A stretch of DNA of 61,662 nt from Nitrobacter winogradskyi (GCF_006539545.1 NZ_BJNF01000026.1:1-61662), one strand, 5' to 3'. Shown: positions 8,383 to 17,444, counted from the first letter of the stretch. Numbers and translations: made by a program. The notes: a model not told the origin generated them from the sequence alone.

Positions 8383-10434
8383 CTATGCAACTCCGGTCGA
8401 CTGGAAGCGCTGGGCGCTCTGCATCGCCCTGCTCTGCCCCGCTATCGCCTTGGCGTGCTGTGCCAGAACGCCCCTGATCCGATCCACGGCCCCCGCGTCG
8501 GCTCCGCGCGCGTCGATCTGATAGACCGGCGCGAAGGTCTGCGTTGGCGCGCTACGGCCAGGTTTCGGGAGCCTGTAATTCGGCACCACCTCGGAACCGC
8601 GAGGCAGGTTTACCAGCTCCGGACCACGTTCACCCACGATCGCCATGCCGCCCGGCGCGAAATTCGTGCCGTTCGCGAACTTCGGGATCGCTGACAGAAT
8701 GCTGCTACCTCCCCCGCCACCCAGCATCCCGGCAATCGGTCCAAGGATCGCCTTCTTGATCGCTATCCTCGCCAGTTCATGAAGGATCAGGTTTGACATC
8801 GATTTGAAGGCGTCGGCAACCGAGCGCGTCCCGGTGATGACGTCGGCCAATTCGTCGCTCATCCGGTCGAGCGATTGGACGGCCACATATTCCAGCTGCT
8901 GCCCGATGTTGGATGACTCCCGCGCGAAGGTGGCGAGAGGGCCATTCAACTGTTCGAGCTGGCCGCGCGCCTTGGCATAGGCGTCGGCCAACTCGTTTAT
9001 CTTTGCTCGCTGCGCCTCGGTGACCTCGGTGTTGGACTTTCCGGCGCGGTGATTGGCTTCCCGTGCGGCGGTTTCCAGCTCGACCACGACGCGAGCGCGT
9101 TCCCGCGCCGTCGCAGTCTGGTCGATGGTCGACGCCTCAACGCCCATCAGGTCGATCTGGCGCTGCGTCATCGCCAAGCGGCGCTCGAAGGTGTCGCGAT
9201 CGGAGCCGGCCCCGCCGCCCTTCTTCGCCGCAGCCGTCACCGGGTTGTCCGCAAGGCTGACTTTCTTGGTCGCGAACGGCGAAAAGGCATCGTCAAACCT
9301 GCTCGACGCCGTAGACTTCTTGGCCGCAGCCTTGTCCGCCTCCGCGTTGGCGGCCGACATGGCCTTGCGCAACGCATTGAACCCTTCCGCCCGGCTGGCG
9401 ATTGCATCGCCGGCAGCCCGTTGAGCGAGTGAGCCGGAGGTGTCGAACAGAAACCGATAGAGGTTCTGAAACGATGGATCATTCCAGAGATTCTGCGCGG
9501 CCGCGCCCAGGGCGTCCAAGCCTCTATTGGTGTCCTGGAGGCTTTTGCTACTCGCCAACGACGTGAAGGCATCAGCGAGCTTGGTCACCGCGGCGGACAG
9601 CGTGTCCAGCGCCGATGTTGCCGCTCTGCTGGCGCCGCTGGCGTCGTTGATACGCCTCGCCGCGTCGACGGCGGAATTCTGAAGCCGCTCAAATCCTTGC
9701 GCCACTGTGAGTGACGCGCCGGCAACCTGTTGGTTGAGCATCACGGCGCCGGCCTGGAATCCCTTGAAGAACGCCGCCGACGACACCTTGCCATCGACCA
9801 CCAACTGCCGGAGCTTCGAGACTGAACCGCCGGCCTCGGTAATGCCGTTGGCCGCGGCCTGCACAATAGGCAACGCGCCTTCCAGCATCGAGTTGAATTC
9901 CTCGGCGCGCACCACCCCGGAGCCGAGCGCCTGCGATAGCTGCAACAGCGCGCCGGACGATTCCGCCGCCGATTTTCCTGACACGCGCAGCGCGACGGCC
10001 ACGTTGTCGGTGAACTTGAGCAGCTGTTCCGTCGAGACGCCAAGCTCCTTCTGAACCAGGCTGGCCCGGCCATAGAGCTGCACCAATGCCTCGAGCGGCG
10101 CGGCGTTCTTCTGCGCCGACACGAACAGCGCGTCATAGACCTTGGTGAGCTGCTCGCCGGAGAGGCCGGCGACCTTCAAGGCGTTGTCGATACGCGTGGC
10201 GGTATCGATAAATTTCTGCGCCTCGCGGAGGGAGAAGGCAGCCGCGAGGGCGCCGACCATGCCTTTGCCGAGCCCCGCGAAGGACCCGCTCACCTTCTTG
10301 CCGAGGCCGTCGAACTGCTTCTCGATGTTCTTGGTGCTGGCGCGAGAGTCCGCTTCCAGCTTCTTGAGCGCGCGCTGAATCTGGCGGGTGTCCGCCGAGA
10401 TCGAAAGCACCATCTGCTCGAGGTCTTGAGCCAT
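8383..10434 (-). CDS. Tail tape measure protein
   Basis: A 683-residue protein that sets tail length. The N-terminal 60 residues are charged and helical (QRALKKLEADSRASTKNIEK). The tape-measure domain typical of many siphoviruses spans about residues 75-270 (includes FIDTATRIDNALKVAGLSGE and LSQALGSGVVRAEEFNSMLE). A second helical region with RQIDLMGVEAS is near 425, and a C-terminal membrane-prone part has GPIAGMLGGGGGSS near 575. Its ATG at 10434 shares one base with the stop of the frameshifted chaperone reading frame (TGATG on the minus strand). Length fits a tail of roughly 100 nm by the usual 1.5 angstrom per residue rule, which is an estimate only. Confidence 0.92.
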   Translation of the reverse strand: MAQDLEQMVLSISADTRQIQRALKKLEADSRASTKNIEKQFDGLGKKVSGSFAGLGKGMVGALAAAFSLREAQKFIDTATRIDNALKVAGLSGEQLTKVYDALFVSAQKNAAPLEALVQLYGRASLVQKELGVSTEQLLKFTDNVAVALRVSGKSAAESSGALLQLSQALGSGVVRAEEFNSMLEGALPIVQAAANGITEAGGSVSKLRQLVVDGKVSSAAFFKGFQAGAVMLNQQVAGASLTVAQGFERLQNSAVDAARRINDASGASRAATSALDTLSAAVTKLADAFTSLASSKSLQDTNRGLDALGAAAQNLWNDPSFQNLYRFLFDTSGSLAQRAAGDAIASRAEGFNALRKAMSAANAEADKAAAKKSTASSRFDDAFSPFATKKVSLADNPVTAAAKKGGGAGSDRDTFERRLAMTQRQIDLMGVEASTIDQTATARERARVVVELETAAREANHRAGKSNTEVTEAQRAKINELADAYAKARGQLEQLNGPLATFARESSNIGQQLEYVAVQSLDRMSDELADVITGTRSVADAFKSMSNLILHELARIAIKKAILGPIAGMLGGGGGSSILSAIPKFANGTNFAPGGMAIVGERGPELVNLPRGSEVVPNYRLPKPGRSAPTQTFAPVYQIDARGADAGAVDRIRGVLAQHAKAIAGQSRAMQSAQRFQSTGVA

Positions 10435-10978
10435 CAGCCGTACTTCTCCAGAAGCTTCGTCATCTCATCTTCGTCAGGCGCTTCGGTTTTCTCAGGGTCG
10501 GCGTGCATTTCGTTAAAGATATCGACCGCATCGAAGAACTCGGTGACGGTCACCTGCCAGAAGTCGGCCGGCCGCCAGCCCATCGGGCCGATGGCGGTTT
10601 TCAGCCAGTCGCGGAACGGGAAGGGCTTGTCGTGGTCGTCGCCGGCGCGCCTTCGTCGCCGGCTTTGGCTTTTCCCTCGGAATCCTTGAGGTGATGGCTG
10701 AGAGCGGCGGCAAATGCCTTGGCGCAGGCCGGGAAGTCGGGAAGCGTCAGTTCCGCCGCGGCCCGCGCGCCGTCGCCCTTGACCGCGAGGTGCTGAACGC
10801 CGGCAATGGTCGCCGCGACCTCGACGCCGAGCAGGCGCTGATAGAGGTCGCCGAACGACTTACAGTCCAGCGCGGTAGAGACGGCAGCCAACCTGCCGAT
10901 CTCGGCGGCAATCACCAGATCGACAGAGCCGACGCGGAGCGGCACCTCGCCCCGCGCGCCATTTGCTGACAGTGCCAT
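10434..10978 (-). CDS. Tail assembly chaperone, long frameshift product (G-T type)
   Basis: Two frames encode one chaperone system that coats the tape measure during tail assembly. The zero frame (10978 down to 10601, 125 residues, begins MALSANGARGEVPLRVG) resembles the GTA-type chaperone Phage_TAC_11. The -1 frame continues without a stop to 10434 and encodes PFRDWLKTAIGPMGWRPADF, the Phage_TAC_6/DUF2376 signature (known from GTA gene 10.1). The two meet at a slippery heptamer at 10670-10676. The join keeps an open frame and ends next to the tape measure start, as in lambda G-GT. The short product would be made by normal termination at 10601. Confidence 0.85.
10670..10676 (-). promoter_or_regulatory. 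-1 programmed frameshift slippery heptamer
   Basis: On the minus strand the sequence is GGGAAAA, phased G GGA AAA in the short chaperone frame. This matches the X XXY YYZ rule exactly and is close to the lambda G-T site GGGAAAG. Slipping back one base enters the open frame that ends at 10434. No spacer structure was modelled. Confidence 0.8.
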
Positions 10979-10982
10979 GCGC

Positions 10983-11678
10983 TTACGCCGCGATCACGTC
11001 GGCGGTGCCGCCGCTGGTCGCGGTCGCGCTGCCGGACGTGTTGGTGGCGGTAACGGCGACCGTGATGGTCTTGCCGACGTCGCCGGTGACAGGAACGTAG
11101 GTTTCCCCGGTTGCGCCGGAGATATTCACGCCATCGAGCTTCCACTGGAACGTGAACACCGCCGAATGCGTCCAGGTGCCGACGTTCGCCGATAGGGTCT
11201 GGCCTTCCTGGGCGATGCCGGCGATCGACGGCAGCAACGTGTTGACCGGCGCACCGGCTTCGGCCGTGAAGGTGAGCGGACCGGCGGCGGTGAAAGTGGC
11301 CGAGAACTCCATATTGCCTTCCATCTCGCCGGAAAACTCGAAATCCGACACCATCCAGGAGCCGGCATAGGTCCCCTCGCCTGGCACCACGACCCGGGCG
11401 TTGAAAACCGTGGCGCCGCGCACGTGGCCCATCAAGATCGCCTGAGTTGCGCCGCTGATGAAAGCGCCAGATCCGGAGAAGGTCCGGTTGACGATGCCGG
11501 GCTCCGACTGCTTCTGCACGGCGGCGCCTGGATTGTCACAATCCGGCACGGTGGTATCGATCTCATTGGCCGACAGATTGAAACTGCGGGTTTTCAGCCC
11601 GCACAGATTGGCGAAGGCTTCCGGGATTTCGCCGTCACCGATCTTGATGAGTAGCAATCGGCCTTTTTGCTGAGACAT
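10983..11678 (-). CDS. Major tail tube protein with C-terminal Ig-like domain
   Basis: A 231-residue protein. Residues 1-145 look like a TP901-1-type major tail protein (RLLLIKIGDGEIPEAFANLC near the start, EFSGEMEGNMEFSATFTAAG near 115-134). Residues about 148-231 form an added Ig-like/Big domain of the kind fused to tube and capsid proteins (EGQTLSANVGTW, TFQWKLDGVNISGAT, VTGDVGKTITVAVTATN). Such domains decorate the tail surface and may bind host or environmental glycans. Position between the DUF3168 terminator gene and the chaperone is standard. Confidence 0.85.
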   Translation of the reverse strand: MSQQKGRLLLIKIGDGEIPEAFANLCGLKTRSFNLSANEIDTTVPDCDNPGAAVQKQSEPGIVNRTFSGSGAFISGATQAILMGHVRGATVFNARVVVPGEGTYAGSWMVSDFEFSGEMEGNMEFSATFTAAGPLTFTAEAGAPVNTLLPSIAGIAQEGQTLSANVGTWTHSAVFTFQWKLDGVNISGATGETYVPVTGDVGKTITVAVTATNTSGSATATSGGTADVIAA

Positions 11679-11747
11679 GAGAGCGTCCTTTCACGACAAA
11701 GCGCCCCGCGGCTCGCAGGGCGGTCAAAGCTGGGATATTTCAAGTAG

Positions 11748-12167
11748 TTACTCGGTGACGATGGCGACCATTTCGACCACGCCATGGCTGGTCAGGCCGT
11801 CAGGATCACGAAAAATGCGGGTTTGGCGGTGCTGAAGCGTTATCACCTTGTGGGTCGGTAACGACGCATCCCAATTGTGCAGCGATTTGACGACGGCGTG
11901 CGCGATCTGCTTGGCCTCGACGAAACCGGGCTTCCGCGACCAAATGTCGAGATTCATGGTGATCTCGTAACCGGTCACGCAGGTTGCGTCGTCCTGCAGA
12001 TCGTCGCTATCAGCGATCCCGACGAACGGGAAATCTGCCGTCACCGCGCCGCCGGAGCCGCGCGGCACATGGTCATAGACCCGTGCCCCAACGATCGCGG
12101 AAACCGCGGTGTCAGCCTTGAGGCGCGCAACGATTGCGCCCTGTAGTTCCAGCGAGGGAGATGCCAT
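11748..12167 (-). CDS. Tail completion / terminator protein, DUF3168
   Basis: A 139-residue member of the DUF3168 family, which caps the tail tube end and joins it to the head. Seen features are LQGAIVARLKAD near the start, GARVYDHVP near 27, FPFVGI near 46 and the conserved HNWDASLP/HQTRI-like stretch near 98-115. It sits between the gp10-like neck protein and the tube protein. Its start ATG shares bases with the upstream stop. Confidence 0.85.
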   Translation of the reverse strand: MASPSLELQGAIVARLKADTAVSAIVGARVYDHVPRGSGGAVTADFPFVGIADSDDLQDDATCVTGYEITMNLDIWSRKPGFVEAKQIAHAVVKSLHNWDASLPTHKVITLQHRQTRIFRDPDGLTSHGVVEMVAIVTE

Positions 12168-12577
12168 CAGGATTTTGCCCTGCGAACAGCCTTATTCACG
12201 GCGGCAGCCATCTTGCGGCGCGCAGTCTTGCGATAGGCGCGCCAGGTCGGAAAGATGTGTGGACGCGCCGTCATATTGACAGTGCCGAATTCGAGGAATC
12301 GCCAGGTGAATTTGGCAAACACGGCGGTCGCGTTCTTGTCCTTGGTCTCCCGGATCCCCGTTAACTCCTGATGAGGTCGATTGCCGATGCGATCAGCCTC
12401 GATGCTGCCCTTGTAATCACCCGTTGCACCGACCGGGGCGCGGGCCTCGATCCGGCTGGCTGCTTCCCGCGCGACCTCCATCTGTGCCTCTGCCAGCTCG
12501 CGCTCTGCGTCGGGTAACATCGCATTTAGCTTGCGCATGACCGCCTCGCGGCCGAGGAATTTCGACTTGATAGCCAT
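12167..12577 (-). CDS. HK97 gp10-like neck protein
   Basis: A 136-residue protein when begun at the ATG at 12577 (MAIKSKFLGREAVMRK). It has the family pattern of a helical N-terminus with REAASRIEARAPVGATGDYKGSI (about 36-58), then a Thr/Phe-rich core ending FGTVNMTARPHIFPTWRA (about 98-115) and a basic tail. HK97 gp10 family proteins act at the head-tail interface. The frame is open upstream to 12616, but that would overlap the closure gene by 40 bases. Confidence 0.85.
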   Translation of the reverse strand: MAIKSKFLGREAVMRKLNAMLPDAERELAEAQMEVAREAASRIEARAPVGATGDYKGSIEADRIGNRPHQELTGIRETKDKNATAVFAKFTWRFLEFGTVNMTARPHIFPTWRAYRKTARRKMAAAVNKAVRRAKS

Positions 12578-12921
12578 CAGGCCGCCACTCCGCGTTCGCA
12601 TAGCAGCGAAACCCACTGTCGATCCGTCTCTGGCGTCACGTCCCGCACCGCCCAGGCGGTGCCGTCACGCGCATCGACCAGCCGCCAGTCCGAATTGATC
12701 TGTCGCGTCTGGCTCGAGGCGCGCACGGTGATGATCACGGGATGCTTGTTCTCAAGCCGCGAAGCGATGACCGCCTCGCCGCCACGCAGATGCGCGAACC
12801 CGGCGCGGACGGAAAACTGCGTCGCAAAATCGCCAACCGTGCTTCCTGCCCCGTCGTCAATCTCCACGCGCTTCTGGCAATGCACCTTGTAATAGAGGTT
12901 TGGCGCGCTGATCTTCCCCAC
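12577..12921 (-). CDS. Head closure protein (SPP1 gp16-like)
   Basis: About 115 residues. I place the start at a GTG at 12921, just after the upstream stop; a TTG at 12942 would give 121 residues. The core RVEIDDGAG, FAHLRGGEAVIASRLE and the hallmark WRLVDARDGTAWAVRDVTP (about residues 79-97) match phage head-tail joining proteins. It would close the connector before tail attachment. It lies in the usual order connector, closure, gp10, DUF3168. Confidence 0.8.
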   Translation of the reverse strand: MGKISAPNLYYKVHCQKRVEIDDGAGSTVGDFATQFSVRAGFAHLRGGEAVIASRLENKHPVIITVRASSQTRQINSDWRLVDARDGTAWAVRDVTPETDRQWVSLLCERGVAA

Positions 12922-12922
12922 C

Positions 12923-13120
12923 TCACGCGCCCTCGATATCAAGTGCTACAGCGCGGCCGCTGAACGTCACCCTGACTTCTGCCGGCCTCGTCAGATCATC
13001 CTGAATGCATTCGATACCAATGACGCCAGGCAGCGGCTCGCCCTTAAAATAGACGCGCAACATGCCTCGTTCGGTCGTCTTAATCTTTAGATCGGACGCC
13101 GATGGCTTTGGAAGGGCCAT
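12923..13120 (-). CDS. Small unknown protein in the connector operon
   Basis: A 65-residue protein, MALPKPSASDLKIKTTERGM at the start, predicted all-beta with no Cys or membrane segment. It begins one base after the end of the connector gene and ends 2 bases before the closure gene, so it is clearly part of the morphogenesis operon. I do not recognise a family. Confidence 0.65.
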   Translation of the reverse strand: MALPKPSASDLKIKTTERGMLRVYFKGEPLPGVIGIECIQDDLTRPAEVRVTFSGRAVALDIEGA

Positions 13121-13717
13121 TTATACCCCCACCCTGCGAAACGGCGCGACCAATGCATCGATCGCACGCTGGTAGGATTCGCGCACCGCGGATTCCAGCG
13201 GGTCGTAGTTCAATTTGACCTGCAGGATGATCGCTAGCTTGATCGGCTCGGGCACGGTGCTCTGCGCAGGCGTCTCACCTTGAGCAGGCGTCGTAGCGTA
13301 TCCGGCCTTGAACGTGACCGAGATCGCATCGCGCCGCGAATAAATGCCGGGCCAGGGCTGATCCGGCTTCAAGCCGACATACGGGCCACGCGCATCGGTG
13401 AAAAGGTTGTAGACGGATGCGGCGAGCGTCTGCTGCGCATTGTCGCCGTCGAAATAGGTGATGCTCTCGATGGACAGCACCGGCGCCAGCGGCAACCGCA
13501 GGCAGTCTGAGAAGCACTCGAAATCTTGCCGCCATGTCTGTTCGACCAGGCAGCGGCCAAGGATCCCGGTCCACCCGTCGAAACGCTCGGTCGCCGCCGT
13601 CAGCAACGCGCCGATCATTGCATCGTCGTCGGTATGGTCGACACGCAGATGCGCTTTCACCTCAGCCAATGAGACCGGCGTGATGGTTGGCGCTGCTGTG
13701 CGGACGGGTGCAAGCAT
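13121..13717 (-). CDS. Head-tail connector protein (gp6/phiE125 gp8 family)
   Basis: A 198-residue connector. It opens with TPVSLAEVKAHLRVDHTDDD (about residues 13-32) followed by a helical bundle with LTAATERFDGWTGILGRCLV. This is the family signature of head-tail connectors that sit under the portal ring. A beta hairpin (GPYVGLKPDQPWPGIYSRRD) and a C-terminal helix follow, as expected. Length is typical. Confidence 0.85.
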   Translation of the reverse strand: MLAPVRTAAPTITPVSLAEVKAHLRVDHTDDDAMIGALLTAATERFDGWTGILGRCLVEQTWRQDFECFSDCLRLPLAPVLSIESITYFDGDNAQQTLAASVYNLFTDARGPYVGLKPDQPWPGIYSRRDAISVTFKAGYATTPAQGETPAQSTVPEPIKLAIILQVKLNYDPLESAVRESYQRAIDALVAPFRRVGV

Positions 13718-13766
13718 GGAAATCTCGAAAGAGAGGAGGGAGCGGCTCGAAAGCCGCTCCAGGTCA

Positions 13767-14153
13767 TCAGGCTACAGGGCGCTGTGCCGGGCGGCCGAGA
13801 ACCACGACGGCGCCGGCGGCGATCGACGTGCCGGAGGTCTTGGTGATGACCGCGCGGATGTAGCGTTTCGTGCCGATATAGCTCTGCCGATAGACGGAAG
13901 ATGCCTCAAGAGCCGCCGGAAGATCACCGATCAGATCGGCATCGTCCACATCAGCAAAATCACCGTCCGTAGTCGTGTCGCTCTCCTGCATGGCGATGAC
14001 GTAAAGCCCATCACCAGCAATCGCCCCGGTGTTGACGACCAATGCTGCGCTATCGTAGCCGCGGAGATCGACAGCCGTGCCCTTGAGCGTGGCCGACTGC
14101 ACTGCCGGGACAAGAGATGCCACGACGTTGATGTTTGAAGCGAGATCACGCAT
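13767..14153 (-). CDS. Probable capsid-associated protein, unknown family
   Basis: A 128-residue protein directly downstream of the capsid gene, beginning MRDLASNINVVASLVPAVQS. The middle is beta-rich with DLRGYDSAALVVNTGAI (about 29-45). The position is where related siphoviruses keep a head decoration or stabilising protein, and the beta-rich small size fits. Function is inferred from place alone. Confidence 0.6.
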   Translation of the reverse strand: MRDLASNINVVASLVPAVQSATLKGTAVDLRGYDSAALVVNTGAIAGDGLYVIAMQESDTTTDGDFADVDDADLIGDLPAALEASSVYRQSYIGTKRYIRAVITKTSGTSIAAGAVVVLGRPAQRPVA

Positions 14154-14214
14154 GTGCGTGTCCTTTCATGATATGAATGGAGAGAAGCGGGCGGCCGAAG
14201 CCGCCCGCAGATCA

Positions 14215-15498
14215 TCAATCGCCGAATTTCAGGAACTTTACGGCTTCAAAGCTGATCGCATCACCGCCAACGCGCTTGGTCGTGTAAAACCCGACGTAGG
14301 GCTTGTTGGTCAGGACATCACGCAGCACGCGGATGCCGACGCGATCCACGATCTGGTAGGCTTCGCGGAAGTCACCGAACGCAAGCGAGAGACTGTCCTG
14401 CGCCATGACTGGCATATCCTCGCCCTCAACCACGTTGAAGCCGAGAACCGTCCCGCCAGACAGCGCCGAGAGCGACGGCTGCCAGACATAGCCGCCCTGG
14501 CCGTCCTTCAGTTTGCGAATACCGGCAAGCGTCGCCCGCGACATCATGAAATTCGCGTTCTGGCGATACTTCGACTTGAGCGAATAAACGAGGTCGATCA
14601 ACTTGTCGGCCCCGTTGAGATTGGTGCCGAACGAGCCGTCCGTGCCGGTGAGGATGTGCTGAAATGTGCCCCACGCGCGGGAGGCGTCCGCCGTCGCCGC
14701 GGTCGGATAGGTCAGAAGGCCGCGCGGCTGACCGACGCCAGTTCCGTTGAGGAACGCGGCGTTTTCGGTGCGAGCGAACTTGTCCGCCGTCTTGTCGGCG
14801 AGCCAGCTTTCGATGTTGAACATGGAGTCGTCCAACAGCTTCTGCGTGACCTGCGGAAAGGCGTACAGTTCGTGCACGGGGATTTCCCACTTGCCGAGCT
14901 GCGGAGTGCCGGTGGCAGGACGGGCCGGCGTCTCACCGACCCAGCCGGCGGTACCTTCGCCGAGATCGTTGAAGCCTTCCAGTCGATCCGTGCCGATAGT
15001 GACGACGGATGCCACCTGGCGCATCGGGGTCGTCTCATAGACACGCTTGATCATGCGGCCGGAGACATCGGGGACGACGGTGTAACCGCCATCCGGGTCC
15101 GACCCGACCGACATGGCCTTGCGCTCGTCCATGGAAAGGCGCTCGCCCTTGCGCATGTAAGCGACGAAGCCGGCCTTGTAGGCGCGGTAGCCTTCGAGAT
15201 CGACCTGCTCGCCGCGCTCGGCGCCGAACTGCGCCGCCGCCTTGATCTCGTCCTTGTCGGCGTCACTGCCGCCGCCGAGCGAGATGCGATTGAGCTTGGT
15301 TTCGATGTCGTCGGCGCGCTTCTTGGCCTCGTCCTGGATCTTGTCGAGGGCAGCATTCAGCTTTTCGACCTTCTCGACGGTCGTGGCATCCGCCGCGCCA
15401 AGCTTCTTGATCTCGGCCTGCATTTCATCATTTGCCGACTTGAAGGCAGCAAAGGTCGCGCCCTGCTCATCGAGCAGTTTCTTCAGTTCCGGGTCCAT
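14215..15498 (-). CDS. Major capsid protein, HK97 fold
   Basis: A 427-residue capsid precursor. Residues 1-75 are a charged coiled coil (ELKKLLDEQGATF, EIKKLGAADATT), the delta domain that acts as internal scaffold and is removed by the protease. The mature shell should begin around residue 125-135, near MSVGSDPDGGY, as in relatives. The body has the family segments VYETTPMRQVASVVTIGTD, HELYAFPQVTQKLLDDS and NGTGVGQPRGLL. It is followed on the minus strand by the putative decoration gene. Confidence 0.95.
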   Translation of the reverse strand: MDPELKKLLDEQGATFAAFKSANDEMQAEIKKLGAADATTVEKVEKLNAALDKIQDEAKKRADDIETKLNRISLGGGSDADKDEIKAAAQFGAERGEQVDLEGYRAYKAGFVAYMRKGERLSMDERKAMSVGSDPDGGYTVVPDVSGRMIKRVYETTPMRQVASVVTIGTDRLEGFNDLGEGTAGWVGETPARPATGTPQLGKWEIPVHELYAFPQVTQKLLDDSMFNIESWLADKTADKFARTENAAFLNGTGVGQPRGLLTYPTAATADASRAWGTFQHILTGTDGSFGTNLNGADKLIDLVYSLKSKYRQNANFMMSRATLAGIRKLKDGQGGYVWQPSLSALSGGTVLGFNVVEGEDMPVMAQDSLSLAFGDFREAYQIVDRVGIRVLRDVLTNKPYVGFYTTKRVGGDAISFEAVKFLKFGD

Positions 15499-15507
15499 GC
15501 GGACCTC

Positions 15508-16194
15508 CTATTTTCGAGTGAGGATTGCCAGGTTGCGGCGCACGATCTCGATCGCGGCCATGTTCGCGTCCTCATCCCGAGGATTCGCCTTGAAACCGCC
15601 GGCGGCGATGGCCTTGGCGGCTGCATTCGAGAAACCACCTACATCCCGTAGGAATTCCTCAAATTCTCTGATGGTTTTGATGCTGTCTGCCGATTTGACG
15701 GCCTCGACGCGCGCCTTTCCATTCGCCGGGAATGTCACCAGCGACACTTCCAGCAATTCGACAGCCTTGAGCGTCCGGCGCGGGTCTTCCGGCTTGGCGC
15801 GCATCGACCATTCGACAGGCCGATATCCGATGGACATGCCGTTAATCGCCGGGCGCGGCGACATTTTCAGGAGCGTGTAAGCGTCTTTGCCGCGTGTGGT
15901 CGGTGCGAGCTGGCCTTCGACATACAGGCCCTTGCTGTCCTCACGCATTTCGGTCCATACGCCGACCGGCATGTTATCGTCGCCACCGAGAAACGATCCG
16001 TGCTGCAGCAACATCGCCGGCCAGTTGCCCGAAGATCGCGCATCTTTCAGTGTTTTTTCAAACGCGCCGGGCGCGATCACGTCCCCGTAGGCGTCGACAT
16101 TGCCGAAGCGCGCGCCATAACCCGAGAACGACATGGTTTCACCGTCACCCGCGAATTTGACTTCAAGCGGGGTGAGAAAGGTCTCTCGTTTCAT
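15508..16194 (-). CDS. HK97 family prohead protease
   Basis: A 228-residue serine protease of the S78/HK97 type, which cuts the capsid delta domain after assembly. Candidate catalytic residues are the His in MLLQHGSFLG (about residue 64), the Ser in NGMSIGYRP (about 118) and an acidic residue in ELLEVSLVTFPAN (about 145). The N-terminal SFSGYGARFGNVDAYGDVI is the typical start of the family. It overlaps the portal stop by 1 base and ends 9 bases before the capsid gene. Confidence 0.93.
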   Translation of the reverse strand: MKRETFLTPLEVKFAGDGETMSFSGYGARFGNVDAYGDVIAPGAFEKTLKDARSSGNWPAMLLQHGSFLGGDDNMPVGVWTEMREDSKGLYVEGQLAPTTRGKDAYTLLKMSPRPAINGMSIGYRPVEWSMRAKPEDPRRTLKAVELLEVSLVTFPANGKARVEAVKSADSIKTIREFEEFLRDVGGFSNAAAKAIAAGGFKANPRDEDANMAAIEIVRRNLAILTRK

Positions 16195-17432
16195 TACTCT
16201 TCCTCGCTCGCCGGCTTGGGTGCCGGGTTGGCAGGCTTGTTGACGATCGGCTTCGCCAGATCGTCGCCACCCTCAATGCGGTCCATTTCCTCGAGCCCGC
16301 GGACCTCGTTGGGCGTCATCCAGGCGCCGGAGCCTCCGGACCCGAGCGCCTTGGCGTAGAACTCCGCACGGTCCTTCGCCGCGCCGCGCATCAGCGCGTT
16401 CGGGATGAACTTTGTGTAGTAGCCTGCCGCCAGTTCTTCTTCCGAGAACAGGTTGACGTCGGCCGATTGCTCAATTCGCTGATACCAGGGCGCCAGCGTG
16501 TGAACGACGTGCGCCAGAAACATCTGCTCTGCGCTGGCATAGGTAGCGGCCTTGTCCGACTGACCAACCATGATCGGCATGACGCGAAATGCGCGGCAGA
16601 TTTCTTCAATCTGGAATTTACGGGTCTCGATAAGCTGCTGATCGACAGCGCTCATCATCTGCGCGGCCCATTTCGCCTCATTGTCCAGGATCACGGGCTT
16701 GCCGTACCGGTCGCCACCCGGCGCATGTCGGTCGAGCCACTTCGCCAGAAACTCAAATCGCTCCGGCGAAAGCTTGTCCTTCACCGAGTAAGACGACGAC
16801 GGCTGAGCGCCGTTCTTCTGGAATTCCGATTGCCCTTGTTCAAGCGTGACTGCGAGGCCGATCGCATTGCGGGCGAGTTTCGTCGCATCCATGCCCATCC
16901 ACGAATTCCACGACGGGCCGCGAAGGTGCCAGATGGCGTCCTGTCCGAATACCGCGGTCTCGCCTGTTTCTGCGGCAGCCACCTTGTATTCGAGCGAATA
17001 GTCCCTGTTCTGCTTGACCGTGACGCGATGCGGCTCGATCGGAATCAGCTCTGAAACCTCTCGCTTCAACCCAACCCGATTGACGAAAACATAGGCGTTC
17101 CCGCACAAGATCATGTGAAACATCAACGTTTCGCGAAACTCGAAACTCGTCTGCCACGGATTCGGGCGCCGATAGAGACGGTGATAGACTGGATGGTCCT
17201 TCGCCGGCTCGCTACCAGCCGCGGCATCGCGATACACCTTGAACGGGACTTGCGACACGCCTTCCGCGATCACTCGGCAACAGGCCAACACCGTCGCGAC
17301 CTCGAGCGCCGTCTGAACGTTGACGACGACACCGGAGCCGGATTCCCGGCCGCCGCCGTAAACCTGGCGCATGAGATCGTCCAGCGAGGCCGCTTTCTGT
17401 TCGCGGCCGACAAGTCGTTTCCAGAAACCCAT
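16194..17432 (-). CDS. Portal protein, HK97 family
   Basis: A 412-residue portal that forms the dodecameric DNA gate at one capsid vertex and docks the terminase. Seen are TALEVATVLACCRVIAEGVS (about 41-60), PYVF-like NAYVFVNRVG (about 113-122), IWHLRGPSWNSWMGMDATKL (about 168-187) and the GQSEFQKNGAQPSSSY clip region. The C-terminus has the standard GAWMTPNEVRGLEEMDRIEG. It follows TerL with a 12-base gap. Confidence 0.93.
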   Translation of the reverse strand: MGFWKRLVGREQKAASLDDLMRQVYGGGRESGSGVVVNVQTALEVATVLACCRVIAEGVSQVPFKVYRDAAAGSEPAKDHPVYHRLYRRPNPWQTSFEFRETLMFHMILCGNAYVFVNRVGLKREVSELIPIEPHRVTVKQNRDYSLEYKVAAAETGETAVFGQDAIWHLRGPSWNSWMGMDATKLARNAIGLAVTLEQGQSEFQKNGAQPSSSYSVKDKLSPERFEFLAKWLDRHAPGGDRYGKPVILDNEAKWAAQMMSAVDQQLIETRKFQIEEICRAFRVMPIMVGQSDKAATYASAEQMFLAHVVHTLAPWYQRIEQSADVNLFSEEELAAGYYTKFIPNALMRGAAKDRAEFYAKALGSGGSGAWMTPNEVRGLEEMDRIEGGDDLAKPIVNKPANPAPKPASEEE

Positions 17433-17444
17433 AAAGCAGTTTCC

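Noticed and set aside
10513-10713. Third frame across the chaperone junction
   Set aside because: It is not the frame reached by a -1 slip and ends before the tape measure gene; the -1 frame holds the conserved domain.
14077-15651. Long plus-strand open frame (524 codons) opposite the capsid gene
   Set aside because: It is the mirror of the capsid gene caused by high third-position GC. The minus-strand product is a clear HK97 capsid and the plus frame shows no domain.
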